A stretch of DNA of 59,969 nucleotides from an uncultured Eubacteriales bacterium (GCA_900316025.1 ONBJ01000002.1:1-59969); one strand, 5' to 3'; shown: positions 1 to 9,093, numbered from the stretch's first letter. Program-made: numbers and translations. The notes: a model not told the origin generated them from the letters alone.

Positions 1-771
1 CGAGGATTAAATATTCCCAGTTTTGTAATATTATTAAAAATACTTTTACCAGAATGTTTTCCCATAATCCAATACATAAGCAACTGCAATGTATGTTTGC
101 TTGTAGGTTTAGACTTAGAAACTTTAAAATCCCATAATGTATCATCTGTTAAAAAATCACCGTCACCAGCTTCTACAGTTACAGTATAACCTCCATATGA
201 ACCACCTGTTTTCAACATTTTTTCATACAAAGACCTATCTGCATTTTCAGGTAAAAAATCAAATCCGTCCTGAAGCACTGGGCCATATTTCTCAAAAAAT
301 GTAATACTTCTATTAACCAAAGTTTTTATGTTTTCAATAGTCAGCTTATCTGGATTAATTTCACTATACCCCTTAATATTAGGTGCTACCAATGGATTTC
401 TATACCAAACGTCAAACGTAACAAGCTTACATGCGTTTATTATTGAATTATCATCGAGACCTTTAATGCCTTTTAATAATTTTGTTGCAACAGCTATTGA
501 TTTTTTTCCATATAATAATTCCGCTGCATTTGCTCCTAACAAAGATATTTTAAATGCTTCTTTTATATCATTACCCATAACAAATCTTGTAAGATAATCT
601 ACTGCCATACCAATAACAGAAGCAGAGCATACCAATAACAGAAGCAGAGATATTTTCCTCAGAATTAAGAATAACATCATCATCCATAGGTATTGTATCA
701 AATGCACTTACCTTGATATAGCCACCTCTCGGTTGTTTTATTTCTTTAATTCTACCAGTTACACTTGCCAT
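1..771 (-). pseudogene. Hypothetical protein with PD-(D/E)XK nuclease-like motif, frameshifted, runs off the window
   Basis: Seen: an ATG at 771 starts MASVTGRIKEIKQPRGGYIK and stays open for about 47 codons. A perfect 22-bp direct duplication on the minus strand (about 604-650, unit containing CTGCTTCTGTTATTGG-like sequence) then shifts the frame. Removing one unit restores a reading frame that stays open from there to base 1 and beyond. The restored protein contains VEAGDGDFLTDDTLWDFKVS, followed by KHTLQLLMYW. The spacing of acidic residues and the final DFK resembles the core of PD-(D/E)XK nucleases; that is inference from motif shape only. An SD-like AAGGAAGG lies upstream. The start is 34 bases downstream of a strong terminator that ends a structured leader RNA. 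The 3' end is outside the window. It could be a real pseudogene or a recent slippage event. Confidence 0.6.
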
Positions 772-790
772 TATCTTCCCAACCTTCCTT

Positions 791-830
791 ATTAAAATAA
801 AAAATGCGTAGCCCCAAACGAAGCTACGCA
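791..830 (-). terminator. Rho-independent terminator at the end of the leader RNA
   Basis: On the minus strand, TGCGTAGC (830-823) pairs with GCTACGCA (812-805) across a 10-nt loop and is followed by six T residues. It stands between the leader promoter at 971-999 and the ATG at 771, so the downstream gene would be expressed only by read-through or antitermination. Confidence 0.8.
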
Positions 831-967
831 CAAAAATACATAGCTCGTTTGTTGCGACACAAAGATTTCATATACAATTAAGGCATGTGAAATAAGAGCT
901 TGTATTTTTAGCAATTTAAAAACACATGCCTAAAATTTGTATACGAATATTTTGTTTGTGTCGCAAT
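815..967 (-). ncRNA. Candidate cis-acting leader RNA with long hairpin and antiterminator
   Basis: The transcript expected from the promoter at 971-999 begins about at the left arm of a long hairpin. Three stems are nested: 966-955 with 863-852 (12 bp, TTGCGACACAAA type), 943-937 with 877-871 (7 bp) and 930-923 with 889-882 (8 bp, GGCATGTG type). Immediately after it, 851-841 can pair with 826-815 (11 of 12 positions, one bulge). That pairing uses 823-826, which also form the terminator stem, so the two structures exclude each other. This is the logic of a transcription attenuator. No known riboswitch or T-box consensus was recognised. The ligand or partner is unknown. Confidence 0.6.
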
Positions 968-970
968 TCA

Positions 971-999
971 ATAATACCATAAAATATATCAATATGCAA
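971..999 (-). promoter_or_regulatory. Promoter of the leader RNA
   Basis: On the minus strand TTGCAT (999-994) is separated by exactly 17 bases from TATTAT (976-971). The predicted start, about seven bases downstream, coincides with the outer stem of the leader hairpin. Confidence 0.6.
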
Positions 1000-1158
1000 T
1001 ATATTTATTGGAGATTATTACATATTTTTTGATAATATTTTAAAGTTTCAAGCCGTGTCAAAATTTATAATTTTTTAACGCAAAAACTCTTTTATATGCT
1101 CTGTAATTGTAGTATAATGAATGAGTATAAACTTTTATGAATAAAGGAGGGTCTTTTT

Positions 1159-1764
1159 ATGAGTGAGGAAAATAATAAAACCCGTGTAAAGCTGACTATC
1201 TGCGGCAGCCAGTTCGTCATAAAAGCTGACGAAAGCGTTCATTATATTCAAAAAATTGCTAAAATGGTTGACGAGCGTATTAAACAACTGGATGACAGCG
1301 ACCCTAAGCTTAATCTTCATATGGCTACTATCGTTGCCGCTCTCAACTACTGCGATATGCTCGAAAAGGAAAAAGTCATTACCAGAGAGCTTATCAAAAA
1401 AACTGATGACTGCGAGGCTATCGCTAAAGAAGCTACTATTAAGCTGAATAAACTGCTTGTCGAAAATGCTCAGCTCAGAGAGGAAAAAGAGGGATTGCAT
1501 AAAATTATCGCTGAGCTTAAATCAGGTACTTATACCGAAATAAGTAACAGCGATATTTCCGCTGAAACCTCCGAAACCGCTGAAGCTGCCGAAACTCCTG
1601 AACAGGACACAAACACTTCTGACAACAGTCAGAAAGCCGTTCCGATACCTCCTGCTTCTCTCGAAAGTATCAAAACAGCTCCTATGCAGCTTAACAATAT
1701 TAAAACTCAGGAAAACGATTTCAGTTCTCCTAAAAATTACGGCTCAAAAAAACATAAAAAATAA
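1159..1764 (+). CDS. zapA: Cell division protein ZapA
   Basis: ZapA binds FtsZ at the division ring and promotes bundling of FtsZ filaments. The N-terminal part (about residues 8-85, with KVKLTICGSQFVIKAD-like opening and the VDERIKQL helix) fits the ZapA domain, followed by a coiled-coil helix to about residue 120. The rest is unusual: a Ser/Thr/Glu-rich low-complexity stretch (about 125-175) and a Lys-rich tail, giving 201 residues against about 90-110 for a typical ZapA. The ATG at 1159 has a good SD (AAAGGAGGG, about 8 bases upstream) and a TATAAT at 1113-1118. It precedes a U32 gene, a pairing common in Clostridia. Confidence 0.85.
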   Translation: MSEENNKTRVKLTICGSQFVIKADESVHYIQKIAKMVDERIKQLDDSDPKLNLHMATIVAALNYCDMLEKEKVITRELIKKTDDCEAIAKEATIKLNKLLVENAQLREEKEGLHKIIAELKSGTYTEISNSDISAETSETAEAAETPEQDTNTSDNSQKAVPIPPASLESIKTAPMQLNNIKTQENDFSSPKNYGSKKHKK

Positions 1765-1784
1765 AAACCTGCGTCAGCTTTCCC

Positions 1785-1879
1785 GGCGATTGCAGACTCC
1801 GTCAGACAAGGTCTGACGGCAATTCAAAGGTAAAACCTTTGAATTATCAAAATCGAAGATTTTGATGTCTGCAATCGCC
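1785..1879 (+). repeat. Cloverleaf intergenic element, copy 1 (order Q-R-P)
   Basis: A 12-bp outer stem (1785-1796 with 1868-1879) closes three hairpins: 1799-1807/1811-1819 (Q, CCGTCAGAC), 1821-1830/1836-1845 (R, AATTCAAAGG) and 1846-1854/1858-1866 (P, ATCAAAATC). Flanks AAAACCTG and CAGGCTTTTTT can form a further outer, terminator-like stem. It lies between zapA and the U32 gene. Confidence 0.9.
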
Positions 1880-1949
1880 TGCCTAAGCGTACACACAGGC
1901 TTTTTTACTTTCCGAAAAAACAAACTATATGAAACGGTAGGAAACTTTT

Positions 1950-4031
1950 ATGCACAATCTCGAAATTCTCGCTCCCGCAGGCTCGGAGGAAGCACTCAAA
2001 GCCGCAGTTATGTCGGGTGCTGACGCTGTTTATCTTGCGACAACTAAATTCGGAGCAAGAGCCTCCGCTAAAAATTTCAGTATGGAACAGCTCAGAAACG
2101 CTGTTGACTTCTGCCATAAAAGAGATGTCAGGCTTTATCTTACTATGAATACTCTGCTTACCGACGGCGAAATCGAACAGGCTCTTGAAACTGCAAAGCT
2201 TGCCGCTTCCCTCCCCGTAGACGCTATAATTGTTCAGGATACAGGCTTTGCCGCATTACTTCACAAAGCCATACCCGACCTTAAACTTCATGCTTCAACA
2301 CAAATGAGCATTCACACTCCCGATGGTGCTAAGCTTCTGTACAGCTTAGGTTTCAGCAGAGTTGTTCTTGCAAGAGAGCTTTCTCTCGCAGAAATTGAGG
2401 AAATCGCAAAAAGCTGCCCTATAGAACTTGAAGTTTTCGTACACGGTGCTTTATGTATGTGCGTATCGGGACAGTGCTATTTCAGCTCAGTTTTAGGCAG
2501 CCGCAGCGGAAACAGAGGTCAGTGTGCCCAGACCTGCCGACTTCCATTTTCAGTTGAGGGCGGCAGCGGTCACGACCTCAGTCTTAAAGATATGTCAATA
2601 CTTGAACATTTACGCAGACTTGAAGCAACAGGCGTAACCTCCGCAAAAATTGAGGGCAGACTTAAAAGACCTGAATATGTTGCCTGCTCCGTCAATACTG
2701 CAAGACAATTCCTTGATAACGGCTCTGCCGATGAACAAAGCAGACAGCTTCTTAAAAGTGTTTTTTCACGCTCAGGCTTTACTGACGGCTACTACAAAGG
2801 CATACGTGGAAAGGAAATGTTCGGAATACGTCAAAAGGAAGATGTTATTTCCGCTACTTCAAAGGTTTTAAATCAGATACATTCCATATACAAAAACGAA
2901 TTTCAGCGTATACCCGTAAAAATGGATTTTTCCCTAAACTCAGGTATTGAATCAAAGCTTGAAGTATCTGTTCAGAAAAACGATATTACATGCTTTACCG
3001 CCTGTGAGTATGGCAAATCAGGCGAAAAAGCTTTAAATAAACCTCTTACTGCCGAAAAAGCCGTACAACAGCTTTCCAAAACAGGAAATTCACCCTACAA
3101 GGTAATTTCTGTAAATACTGCCATAGAACCCGATACAACTATCCCGATATCCGAGCTTAACTCACTCAGGCGAAACGCTCTTGACAGCATTACCGAACAA
3201 ATTTTCAGCAGCTATAAAAGCTGTAAGGTATATGACGTAAATCTTACGGTTAAAAATACTCGCCGTCTTGCAAGACATTTTTCATTAAGAGCCGTTTTCA
3301 GCGACTGGAAAATTCCTCAGGAATTTTCTCAATGCGAAATAGTTTTCATTCCCGAAGATACTCCCGAACACATAATGCAAAATCTCATAAATTCAGGTTT
3401 TAACCTCGGTATTGAAATATACGCCGGTATGTTCGGCAGAGAAACTCAAGTTTATGAACATCTCAGAAAAGCCGCACAGCTTAATATAAAGCACGTTCTT
3501 ATAAATAACCTCGCTTCTGTTCCCATATGCAAAGAACTCGGCTTTGAAATTCACGGCAATTTCCGACTGAACGTCACCAACACCGAAAGTATAAGCTTTC
3601 TCGAAAATCTCAGACTTTCCGACATCAACGTATCATTTGAGCTTACACTCGAACAGATAAACTCTCTCGGCGGAAAAATACCGATAGGAACTATTGTATA
3701 TGGCAGACTTCCCCTTATGCTTACAAGAAACTGTCCCGGAAAAAACTCATCAACTAAAAACTGTTCTCAATGCGGCGGTCTTGGATATATAACCGACAGA
3801 AAAAATATAAAATTTCCTTATAAATGCGGCGGAGGCTGTACTCAGATTTTCAACAGCGTTCCTGTTTATATGGGCGACAGACTGAACGAGCTTTATTCAG
3901 CAAGCTTCGGCACAATGCTTTTCACTACCGAAAATACAGAACAAAAGCTTGATATTCTCAAAAAAATGCTGTACGAAAAAAATCCTGACGGCAAATATAC
4001 ACGAGGTCTTTACTACAAGGGAATAATATAA
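1950..4031 (+). CDS. U32 family protein with C-terminal extension, RlhA-like
   Basis: A 693-residue member of the U32 'peptidase' family. Characterised members of this type, such as E. coli RlhA, are needed for hydroxylation of a cytidine in 23S rRNA, and relatives (TrhP) hydroxylate tRNA uridine. The N-terminal TIM-barrel-like part starts with LEILAPAGSEEALKAAV. The family signature with clustered cysteines (VHGALCMCVSGQCYFSS and GNRGQCAQTCRLPF) lies at about residues 164-200. The C-terminal part (about 590-630) has a second Cys cluster (NCSQCGG, KCGGGC) that may hold iron-sulfur or zinc. Length fits the long RlhA class rather than the ~400-residue TrhP class. Start ATG at 1950 follows a weak SD (TAGGAA). 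The exact RNA target is inference. Confidence 0.8.
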   Translation: MHNLEILAPAGSEEALKAAVMSGADAVYLATTKFGARASAKNFSMEQLRNAVDFCHKRDVRLYLTMNTLLTDGEIEQALETAKLAASLPVDAIIVQDTGFAALLHKAIPDLKLHASTQMSIHTPDGAKLLYSLGFSRVVLARELSLAEIEEIAKSCPIELEVFVHGALCMCVSGQCYFSSVLGSRSGNRGQCAQTCRLPFSVEGGSGHDLSLKDMSILEHLRRLEATGVTSAKIEGRLKRPEYVACSVNTARQFLDNGSADEQSRQLLKSVFSRSGFTDGYYKGIRGKEMFGIRQKEDVISATSKVLNQIHSIYKNEFQRIPVKMDFSLNSGIESKLEVSVQKNDITCFTACEYGKSGEKALNKPLTAEKAVQQLSKTGNSPYKVISVNTAIEPDTTIPISELNSLRRNALDSITEQIFSSYKSCKVYDVNLTVKNTRRLARHFSLRAVFSDWKIPQEFSQCEIVFIPEDTPEHIMQNLINSGFNLGIEIYAGMFGRETQVYEHLRKAAQLNIKHVLINNLASVPICKELGFEIHGNFRLNVTNTESISFLENLRLSDINVSFELTLEQINSLGGKIPIGTIVYGRLPLMLTRNCPGKNSSTKNCSQCGGLGYITDRKNIKFPYKCGGGCTQIFNSVPVYMGDRLNELYSASFGTMLFTTENTEQKLDILKKMLYEKNPDGKYTRGLYYKGII

Positions 4032-4040
4032 AAAACATAG

Positions 4041-4124
4041 AGTTTGGGTCAAGCCTTTTCAAAGGCTTGCGGTTTCCAAAGGCAGAGCCTTTGGTCAGGA
4101 TTTTTAAGGGTGAAACCCTTAAAC
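4041..4124 (+). repeat. 3'-flank triple-hairpin element, copy a
   Basis: Ten bases after the U32 stop codon, three hairpins stand in a row: CAAGCCTTTT/AAAGGCTTG, CCAAAGGC/GCCTTTGG and TTTAAGGG/CCCTTAAA. The same order and near-identical sequence occur at 25693-25776 and 34372-34456, reading away from the upstream gene, and a diverged copy occurs at 44216-44297. The dut ribosome-binding site begins about 11 bases after it. Confidence 0.85.
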
Positions 4125-4150
4125 ACACACATACGGAAGGGGAAATAAAA

Positions 4151-4588
4151 TTGAAGCTTAAAATAAAAAAGCTGCACGAAAACGCCATTATCCCGACAAG
4201 AGCAACAAACGGCTCAGCAGGTATGGACTTGTATGCCTGCCTTAGTGAAGCTGTCACGCTTGCCACAGGAGAACGAAAAATAATACCCACAGGAATTTCT
4301 ATAGAATTGCCCGACAACGGCTTCGGAGCATTCATATTTGCAAGAAGCGGTCTGGGAATAAAACACGGCATATCACTTTCAAACGGTGTCGGCGTTATCG
4401 ACAGCGATTACCGTGGGGAAATATGCGTTGGTCTTATAAACCAAAGCAACCGTTCTTACACAGTCAATCCAAATGACCGTATAGCACAAATGGTCATTAT
4501 GCCTGTATGTATTCCTCAGATTGATATAACAAATGACTTGTCTGAAACACAAAGAAGCAGCGGCGGCTTCGGCTCAACAGGTAAATAA
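4151..4588 (+). CDS. dut: Deoxyuridine 5'-triphosphate nucleotidohydrolase (dUTPase)
   Basis: Hydrolyses dUTP to dUMP and pyrophosphate, keeping uracil out of DNA and supplying dUMP for thymidylate synthesis. 145 residues, the usual length of trimeric dUTPases. Motifs are present in order: AGMDLYA (about 22-28), FARSGLG (about 60), GVIDSDYRGEI with the catalytic Asp (about 78-90), and the C-terminal RSSGGFGSTG. I chose the TTG at 4151 because GGAAGGGG lies about 8 bases upstream and the protein then begins exactly at the conserved beta strand. The in-frame ATG at 4067 would translate an intergenic repeat and is not credible. Confidence 0.92.
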   Translation: MKLKIKKLHENAIIPTRATNGSAGMDLYACLSEAVTLATGERKIIPTGISIELPDNGFGAFIFARSGLGIKHGISLSNGVGVIDSDYRGEICVGLINQSNRSYTVNPNDRIAQMVIMPVCIPQIDITNDLSETQRSSGGFGSTGK

Positions 4589-4607
4589 ACATATATTGAT
4601 TTTCTGA

Positions 4608-4663
4608 ACATAAAAAAGTTAAGCAGGGGTCTTAAGAAGAACTCTGACTTAACTTTTTTATGT
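4608..4663. terminator. Bidirectional terminator after dut
   Basis: A perfect 16-bp stem (4608-4623 with 4648-4663, arms ACATAAAAAAGTTAAG) with A and T runs inside the stem ends. It can serve dut on the plus strand and the amidohydrolase gene on the minus strand. Confidence 0.8.
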
Positions 4664-4832
4664 TTCATAGCATATTTAAGTAATTCATAACCAAAATAAC
4701 GTAACTTCGGTTAATTTTTTCATAAACGTTTGCACTTATATTTGATAAAAGCAATTGACTTTAGCAACGTAAAGCTTTATAATATAAAAGCGATTTACAT
4801 AAATTCAATGGTTTTCAGCCAAAAATTTCTGT

Positions 4833-5672
4833 TCAGCAGGCTGTGTGAAGTAACCTTTCAGCATTTTTGTGCAGAATAAGCTCCTTTTCGTAATCAGTAA
4901 TACCTTCAAGCTGTCTGAAATGCTCAAGGTATTCCTTCTGATTGTTCCAAGGGCTGTCTGTTGCAAAAAGTATCCTGTCAGCTCCGTGCTTTTTTATTAC
5001 GTTGACAACATCTTCATCGTCCGTATCGCAAAAACTTTGCAGCGAGGAAAACGAACAGCTTATATCTATATAACAGTTGCTTCCCAGAAGATATTTCTCA
5101 ACATCTTTACCGACAAACATTCCTCCAAGATGTGCAAATATCATAAACGGCTCTTTACTTCCTGTAATATCAGTCACTTTTTCCAGAACTGCTCTGCCCT
5201 TTTCGGGTGTACAGTGTATTACGTCAAAAGCAGGATCTGCTCCTGCGTGGGTTACTACAAGAAGTCCCAGCCTTGCACATTCCGCTATTATATTTACGTA
5301 TCTTTCATCATCAATGAAAGTACCTGTGTAATCGGGGTGTATTTTTATTCCTTTGAAGCCGCTGTCTTTCAGAAATTTCAGCTTTTCCTTTATGTTGTCA
5401 TCGTCCGGGTGTATTCCTCCGAATGACAGCAAATTTTTATGCTTCTTATTTATTTCTGCGGCATAGCTGTTTACGGTTTCAAACTGACCCTTTCTTGTAA
5501 CAACAGGCAGTATTACCGATTTGTCTATTCCTGAGCTTTCCATACTTTCCAGCAAACCTGCTGTTGTTCCGTTTGTATGTGCGGAAACTACCTTTGCGGA
5601 CTTTATGAGAGCGTTCAGAGTGCGTTCTGCTATTTTTTCGGGATATACGTGTGTATGAAAATCAATTACCAT
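4833..5672 (-). CDS. Amidohydrolase family metal-dependent hydrolase
   Basis: A 279-residue TIM-barrel protein of the amidohydrolase_2 type, whose members hydrolyse or decarboxylate small ring compounds using one metal ion. Metal-binding features are visible: HTH at residues 5-7 (DFHTHVYP), KIHPDY near the middle, VTHAGAD, a FAHLGG strand and FATDSPWN near residue 240, giving the expected His/Asp ligands in order. No substrate can be assigned from sequence. It stands alone, with the plus-strand symporter gene divergent from it and dut convergent. The ATG at 5672 follows a purine-rich AGAGGTAG site. Confidence 0.8.
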   Translation of the reverse strand: MVIDFHTHVYPEKIAERTLNALIKSAKVVSAHTNGTTAGLLESMESSGIDKSVILPVVTRKGQFETVNSYAAEINKKHKNLLSFGGIHPDDDNIKEKLKFLKDSGFKGIKIHPDYTGTFIDDERYVNIIAECARLGLLVVTHAGADPAFDVIHCTPEKGRAVLEKVTDITGSKEPFMIFAHLGGMFVGKDVEKYLLGSNCYIDISCSFSSLQSFCDTDDEDVVNVIKKHGADRILFATDSPWNNQKEYLEHFRQLEGITDYEKELILHKNAERLLHTAC

Positions 5673-5835
5673 AATCTTTACTACCTCTGTTACTTTTTAT
5701 TTTCTGCACAATACGGCTTACATATACTTTATAAATACTGTGCCGTTTACGCTGCTTTCTAATTATAGCATATATTCTGAAATATTTCACGTGTTTCAGA
5801 TATTTGAATAATAAATTCTGAGGAGAAAACTAAAA

Positions 5836-7497
5836 ATGGATATGTTCATCAAAGTAATGTTCCTTATCATTTTCTTCGCCGTTATGATAGGGGTCGGCAT
5901 TTACTGCCGTAAACAAACAACAGATGTAAACGGCTTTGTACTCGGAAACCGCTCGGTAGGCCCCTGGCTTACAGCGTTTGCCTTTGGTACTTCTTATTTT
6001 TCCGCAGTTATATTTGTAGGATATGCAGGACAGTTCGGCTGGCGTTTCGGACTTGCTTCCACATGGATCGGTATAGGTAATGCCATACTAGGCTCTCTGC
6101 TTGCGTGGAAAACTCTCGGCAGACGTACCAGAGTTATGACACAGCATCTGGATTCTTCTACTATGCCCGATTTCTTTTTCAAAAGATATAATTCCAAGGC
6201 TTTGAAAATTGCCGCTTCGGTTATAATCTTTTTCTTCCTTATTCCTTATACCGCATCTCTTTACAATGGTCTTTCCCGACTTTTTGAAATGGCTTTCGGA
6301 ATACCCTATACATACTGTGTTGTCGCTATGGCTTTACTTACTGGAATTTACGTTGTACTTGGCGGATATATGGCTACCGCAATAAATGATTTTATTCAGG
6401 GTATTATTATGCTGATAGGTATTGTTGCCGTAATATTTGCCGTTCTTAGCATAAACGGAGGATTCTACGAAACTATAGCTTTACTTTCACAGCAAAGCGT
6501 AACAACTCCTGCCGGAAATGAGTTCAAGGGTGCTTATACGTCTTTCTTCGGTCCTGATATTTTAAGCCTTATCGGCGTTGTTATACTTACCTCTCTCGGA
6601 ACATGGGGACTTCCTCAGATGGTTCAGAAGTTTTATGCTATCAAGTCAGAAAAATCTATAAATACAGGTACCATCGTATCTACAATCTTTGCTGTAATAG
6701 TTGCAGGCGGATGTTATTTCCTCGGCGGCTTCGGCAGACTTTTCGGAAAAATGAGTGCCGACGGTGTAAAGCCTGAGGGCGGTTACGATGCTGTTATCCC
6801 CACAATGCTGGAAAACCTCTCCCCTGTCCTTATGGGTATAGTTGTTATACTCGTTCTTTCAGCTTCTATGAGTACGCTCTCAAGCCTTGTTCTTACTTCA
6901 AGCTCTGTTCTTACCATAGATTTTATCGACCCTGTTTTCTGCTCTCAGAAATCCCTGACTGAAAAGAAAAAGGTTCTGCTTATGAGAGTATTTATCGTAT
7001 TTTTCATAACAGTTTCAGCAGTCATCGCTATAATTCAGGTAAACTCTCCTGTTATGTTCATTTCCCAGATGATGGGCGTTTCATGGGGTGCTTTGGCAGG
7101 TGCTTTTCTTGCTCCCTTTATGTATGGTCTTTATCTCAAAAAAGTTCCCAAAGTTGCTGTATGGGTTAATTTCGCTTTGGGTATAGGTATTTCGCTTGCT
7201 TCGTTTATCTGTAATCTCGGCGGTATCAAGTTCGATAATGCTGTTCTGGAATATTTCAAGTCACCTATCAATGCAGGTATGCTCGCTATGCTTCTTGGTA
7301 TCATTATTACCCCTCTTATTACACTTATAGCTCCTGCAAAAGACACCCAAAGAGTAAATTCCATATTCTCATGCTATGACAGAAAAGTAACTGCTTCTTC
7401 TAAAAAATATATCGGTGACGAGGAAGAAGCTGTACAGGTTTCAAAGGCTTCAAAGACTTCAAAAAATGTAAAAGCTAAAAAATCCGCAAGAAAATAA
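5836..7497 (+). CDS. Sodium:solute symporter (SSS family)
   Basis: A 553-residue integral membrane protein with about 13 hydrophobic segments, the size and pattern of SSS transporters such as PutP and PanF, which couple sodium entry to uptake of amino acids, organic acids or sugars. Family features include GNRSVGPWLTAFAFGTSYFS near residue 37, with the start of a sodium-site helix, and GGYMATAINDFIQG near residue 175, the SSS signature region. A Lys/Ser-rich cytoplasmic tail follows residue 510. A clear SD (TGAGGAG) precedes the ATG. It is upstream of the arylpyruvate oxidation genes, so an aromatic or organic acid substrate is possible, but repeat copy 2 separates them and the substrate is not determined. 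Confidence 0.85.
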   Translation: MDMFIKVMFLIIFFAVMIGVGIYCRKQTTDVNGFVLGNRSVGPWLTAFAFGTSYFSAVIFVGYAGQFGWRFGLASTWIGIGNAILGSLLAWKTLGRRTRVMTQHLDSSTMPDFFFKRYNSKALKIAASVIIFFFLIPYTASLYNGLSRLFEMAFGIPYTYCVVAMALLTGIYVVLGGYMATAINDFIQGIIMLIGIVAVIFAVLSINGGFYETIALLSQQSVTTPAGNEFKGAYTSFFGPDILSLIGVVILTSLGTWGLPQMVQKFYAIKSEKSINTGTIVSTIFAVIVAGGCYFLGGFGRLFGKMSADGVKPEGGYDAVIPTMLENLSPVLMGIVVILVLSASMSTLSSLVLTSSSVLTIDFIDPVFCSQKSLTEKKKVLLMRVFIVFFITVSAVIAIIQVNSPVMFISQMMGVSWGALAGAFLAPFMYGLYLKKVPKVAVWVNFALGIGISLASFICNLGGIKFDNAVLEYFKSPINAGMLAMLLGIIITPLITLIAPAKDTQRVNSIFSCYDRKVTASSKKYIGDEEEAVQVSKASKTSKNVKAKKSARK

Positions 7498-7560
7498 CAC
7501 TCTTAAAGATTTCTGCATAACCGCTGTAAACAAAGGTATACGGCTGAGTTCGTTTTTTTG

Positions 7561-7654
7561 GCGATTGCAGACCGTTTCGGACTTGTCCGAAACGAACCAT
7601 CAAGCTTAGCTTGATGGTTGACAAAAGCGGAACGCTTTTGTCGTCTGCAATCGC
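7561..7654 (+). repeat. Cloverleaf intergenic element, copy 2 (order Q-R-P)
   Basis: Outer stem GCGATTGCAGAC (7561-7572) with its complement (7643-7654). Arms: CGTTTCGGAC/GTCCGAAACG, ACCATCAAGC/GCTTGATGGT and ACAAAAGCG/CGCTTTTGT. CGGCT and AGCCG in the flanks allow a short extra stem. Confidence 0.9.
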
Positions 7655-7755
7655 ATCGTGAGCAAAGCCGCAAATCTGTACTATATTTAGATATGTAAAC
7701 TAACGTTGCCTACGTCAAACGCAGCGTATTTTTTAATGAAAAGGAAATGATAAAA

Positions 7756-9057
7756 ATGATGTTTCAAAAAGATATTGAAACTCTCCCCAGAGAAGAAATA
7801 GAAGCTATTCAGCTTGAACGTCTGAAGTATATTGTAAAATACTGCTATGATAACGTACCGCTTTACAATAAGCGTCTTACCGAAGCCGGAGTTCTGGACG
7901 GTTCAAAAATAAAGACTTTATCAGATATTGAGTATATTCCTTTTACCACAAAAGATGATTTCCGTGATAATTATCCTTTCGGTCTTATGGCTGTGCCTAT
8001 GAGGGATATTGTGCGTATACACGCATCATCAGGTACAACAGGAAAACCTACTGTCGGAGTATACACAAAAGAGGATATAAAAATCTGGGCAGACTGCGTT
8101 TCCCGTGTTGCTATGGCAGGCGGAGTTACTGCTGACGATGTTGTTCAGATAAGCTTCGGATACGGTCTTTTCACGGGTGCTCTCGGACTTCACTACGGAC
8201 TTGAAAATATTGGTGCTACGGTTATACCGGCTTCATCAGGTAATACAGAAAAACAGCTTATGATGATGCGTGACTACGGTGTTACAGGTCTTGTTGCAAC
8301 ACCTTCCTATGCACTGTATCTTTCGGAAGCTGTAAAGGAAGCAGGCTATCCGCTTTCTGACTACTCTTTAAGACTTGGAATACTCGGTTCAGAACCTTGT
8401 ACGCCTGCTATGCGTTCTCAGATAGAGGCAAACTTTGATATACGTGTTTCCGATAACTACGGTATGACTGAGCTTGGAGGTCCTGGTGTTTCGGGTGACT
8501 GTGAGGCAAGAAACGGTATGCACTTCGCTGAGGATCATTTCCTGCCCGAAATAATCGATACCGAAACAGGAAAGCGTCTTGGTGAGGGCGAAGTAGGCGA
8601 ACTGGTAATAACTACCCTTACAAGAAAGGGTATGCCTGTTCTCAGATACAGAACAAAGGATATTACAAAAATAAGCTATGAACCCTGCTCCTGCGGAAGA
8701 ACTCACGCAAGAATGGCTAAGACTATGGGCAGAACTGATGATATGCTCATTATAAAAGGTGTAAACGTATTCCCTACTCAGATTGAAAACATACTTATAA
8801 ATATAAAGGATATTGCTCCTCACTATATGCTCGTAATAACAAGAGAACATTTCAGAGATAATCTCGAAATAAAGGTTGAGCTTAATAATGCTGAATTGCT
8901 CGAAAATTATCAGAGATTGAGCGACCTTAAAAGCTTTATAGAAGCTAAAATGAAATCTATTCTCGGACTCAGAGCAAAGGTTACTCTGGTTGCTCCCAAA
9001 ACTATTGAACGTTTTCAGGGCAAGGCTAAGAGAATTGTTGACCTCAGAAACCAGTAA
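7756..9057 (+). CDS. paaK: Phenylacetate-CoA ligase family protein (first copy)
   Basis: An adenylate-forming ligase joining an arylacetate to CoA with ATP (or, in reverse, conserving energy from the CoA thioester). 433 residues from the chosen start. The ATP-binding loop HASSGTTGKPTVGVYT is at about residues 88-103, YGMTELGGPGV at about 233, the hinge Asp region RYRTKD at about 300, a CSCGRTHAR zinc-like loop typical of PaaK, and the C-terminal Lys region ERFQGKAKRIVD. Of several ATG codons, 7756 has the best distance from AAAGGA; the ATG at 7747 is only 2-3 bases from it. It sits directly before iorAB, so arylacetyl-CoA or indoleacetyl-CoA is the likely product. Confidence 0.88.
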   Translation: MMFQKDIETLPREEIEAIQLERLKYIVKYCYDNVPLYNKRLTEAGVLDGSKIKTLSDIEYIPFTTKDDFRDNYPFGLMAVPMRDIVRIHASSGTTGKPTVGVYTKEDIKIWADCVSRVAMAGGVTADDVVQISFGYGLFTGALGLHYGLENIGATVIPASSGNTEKQLMMMRDYGVTGLVATPSYALYLSEAVKEAGYPLSDYSLRLGILGSEPCTPAMRSQIEANFDIRVSDNYGMTELGGPGVSGDCEARNGMHFAEDHFLPEIIDTETGKRLGEGEVGELVITTLTRKGMPVLRYRTKDITKISYEPCSCGRTHARMAKTMGRTDDMLIIKGVNVFPTQIENILINIKDIAPHYMLVITREHFRDNLEIKVELNNAELLENYQRLSDLKSFIEAKMKSILGLRAKVTLVAPKTIERFQGKAKRIVDLRNQ

Positions 9058-9093
9058 TAAATATTTTTTAATTCTATATAAGGTGGTAAGAAA

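Noticed and set aside
771..805. Type III toxin-antitoxin (ToxIN-like) reading of leader RNA, terminator and downstream gene
   Set aside because: Promoter-RNA-terminator-gene order fits, but there is no tandem repeat in the RNA and the protein does not resemble ToxN/AbiF-like toxins.
4067..4150. N-terminal extension of dUTPase from the ATG at 4067
   Set aside because: It would translate the triple-hairpin repeat; the TTG at 4151 has the SD and matches family length.
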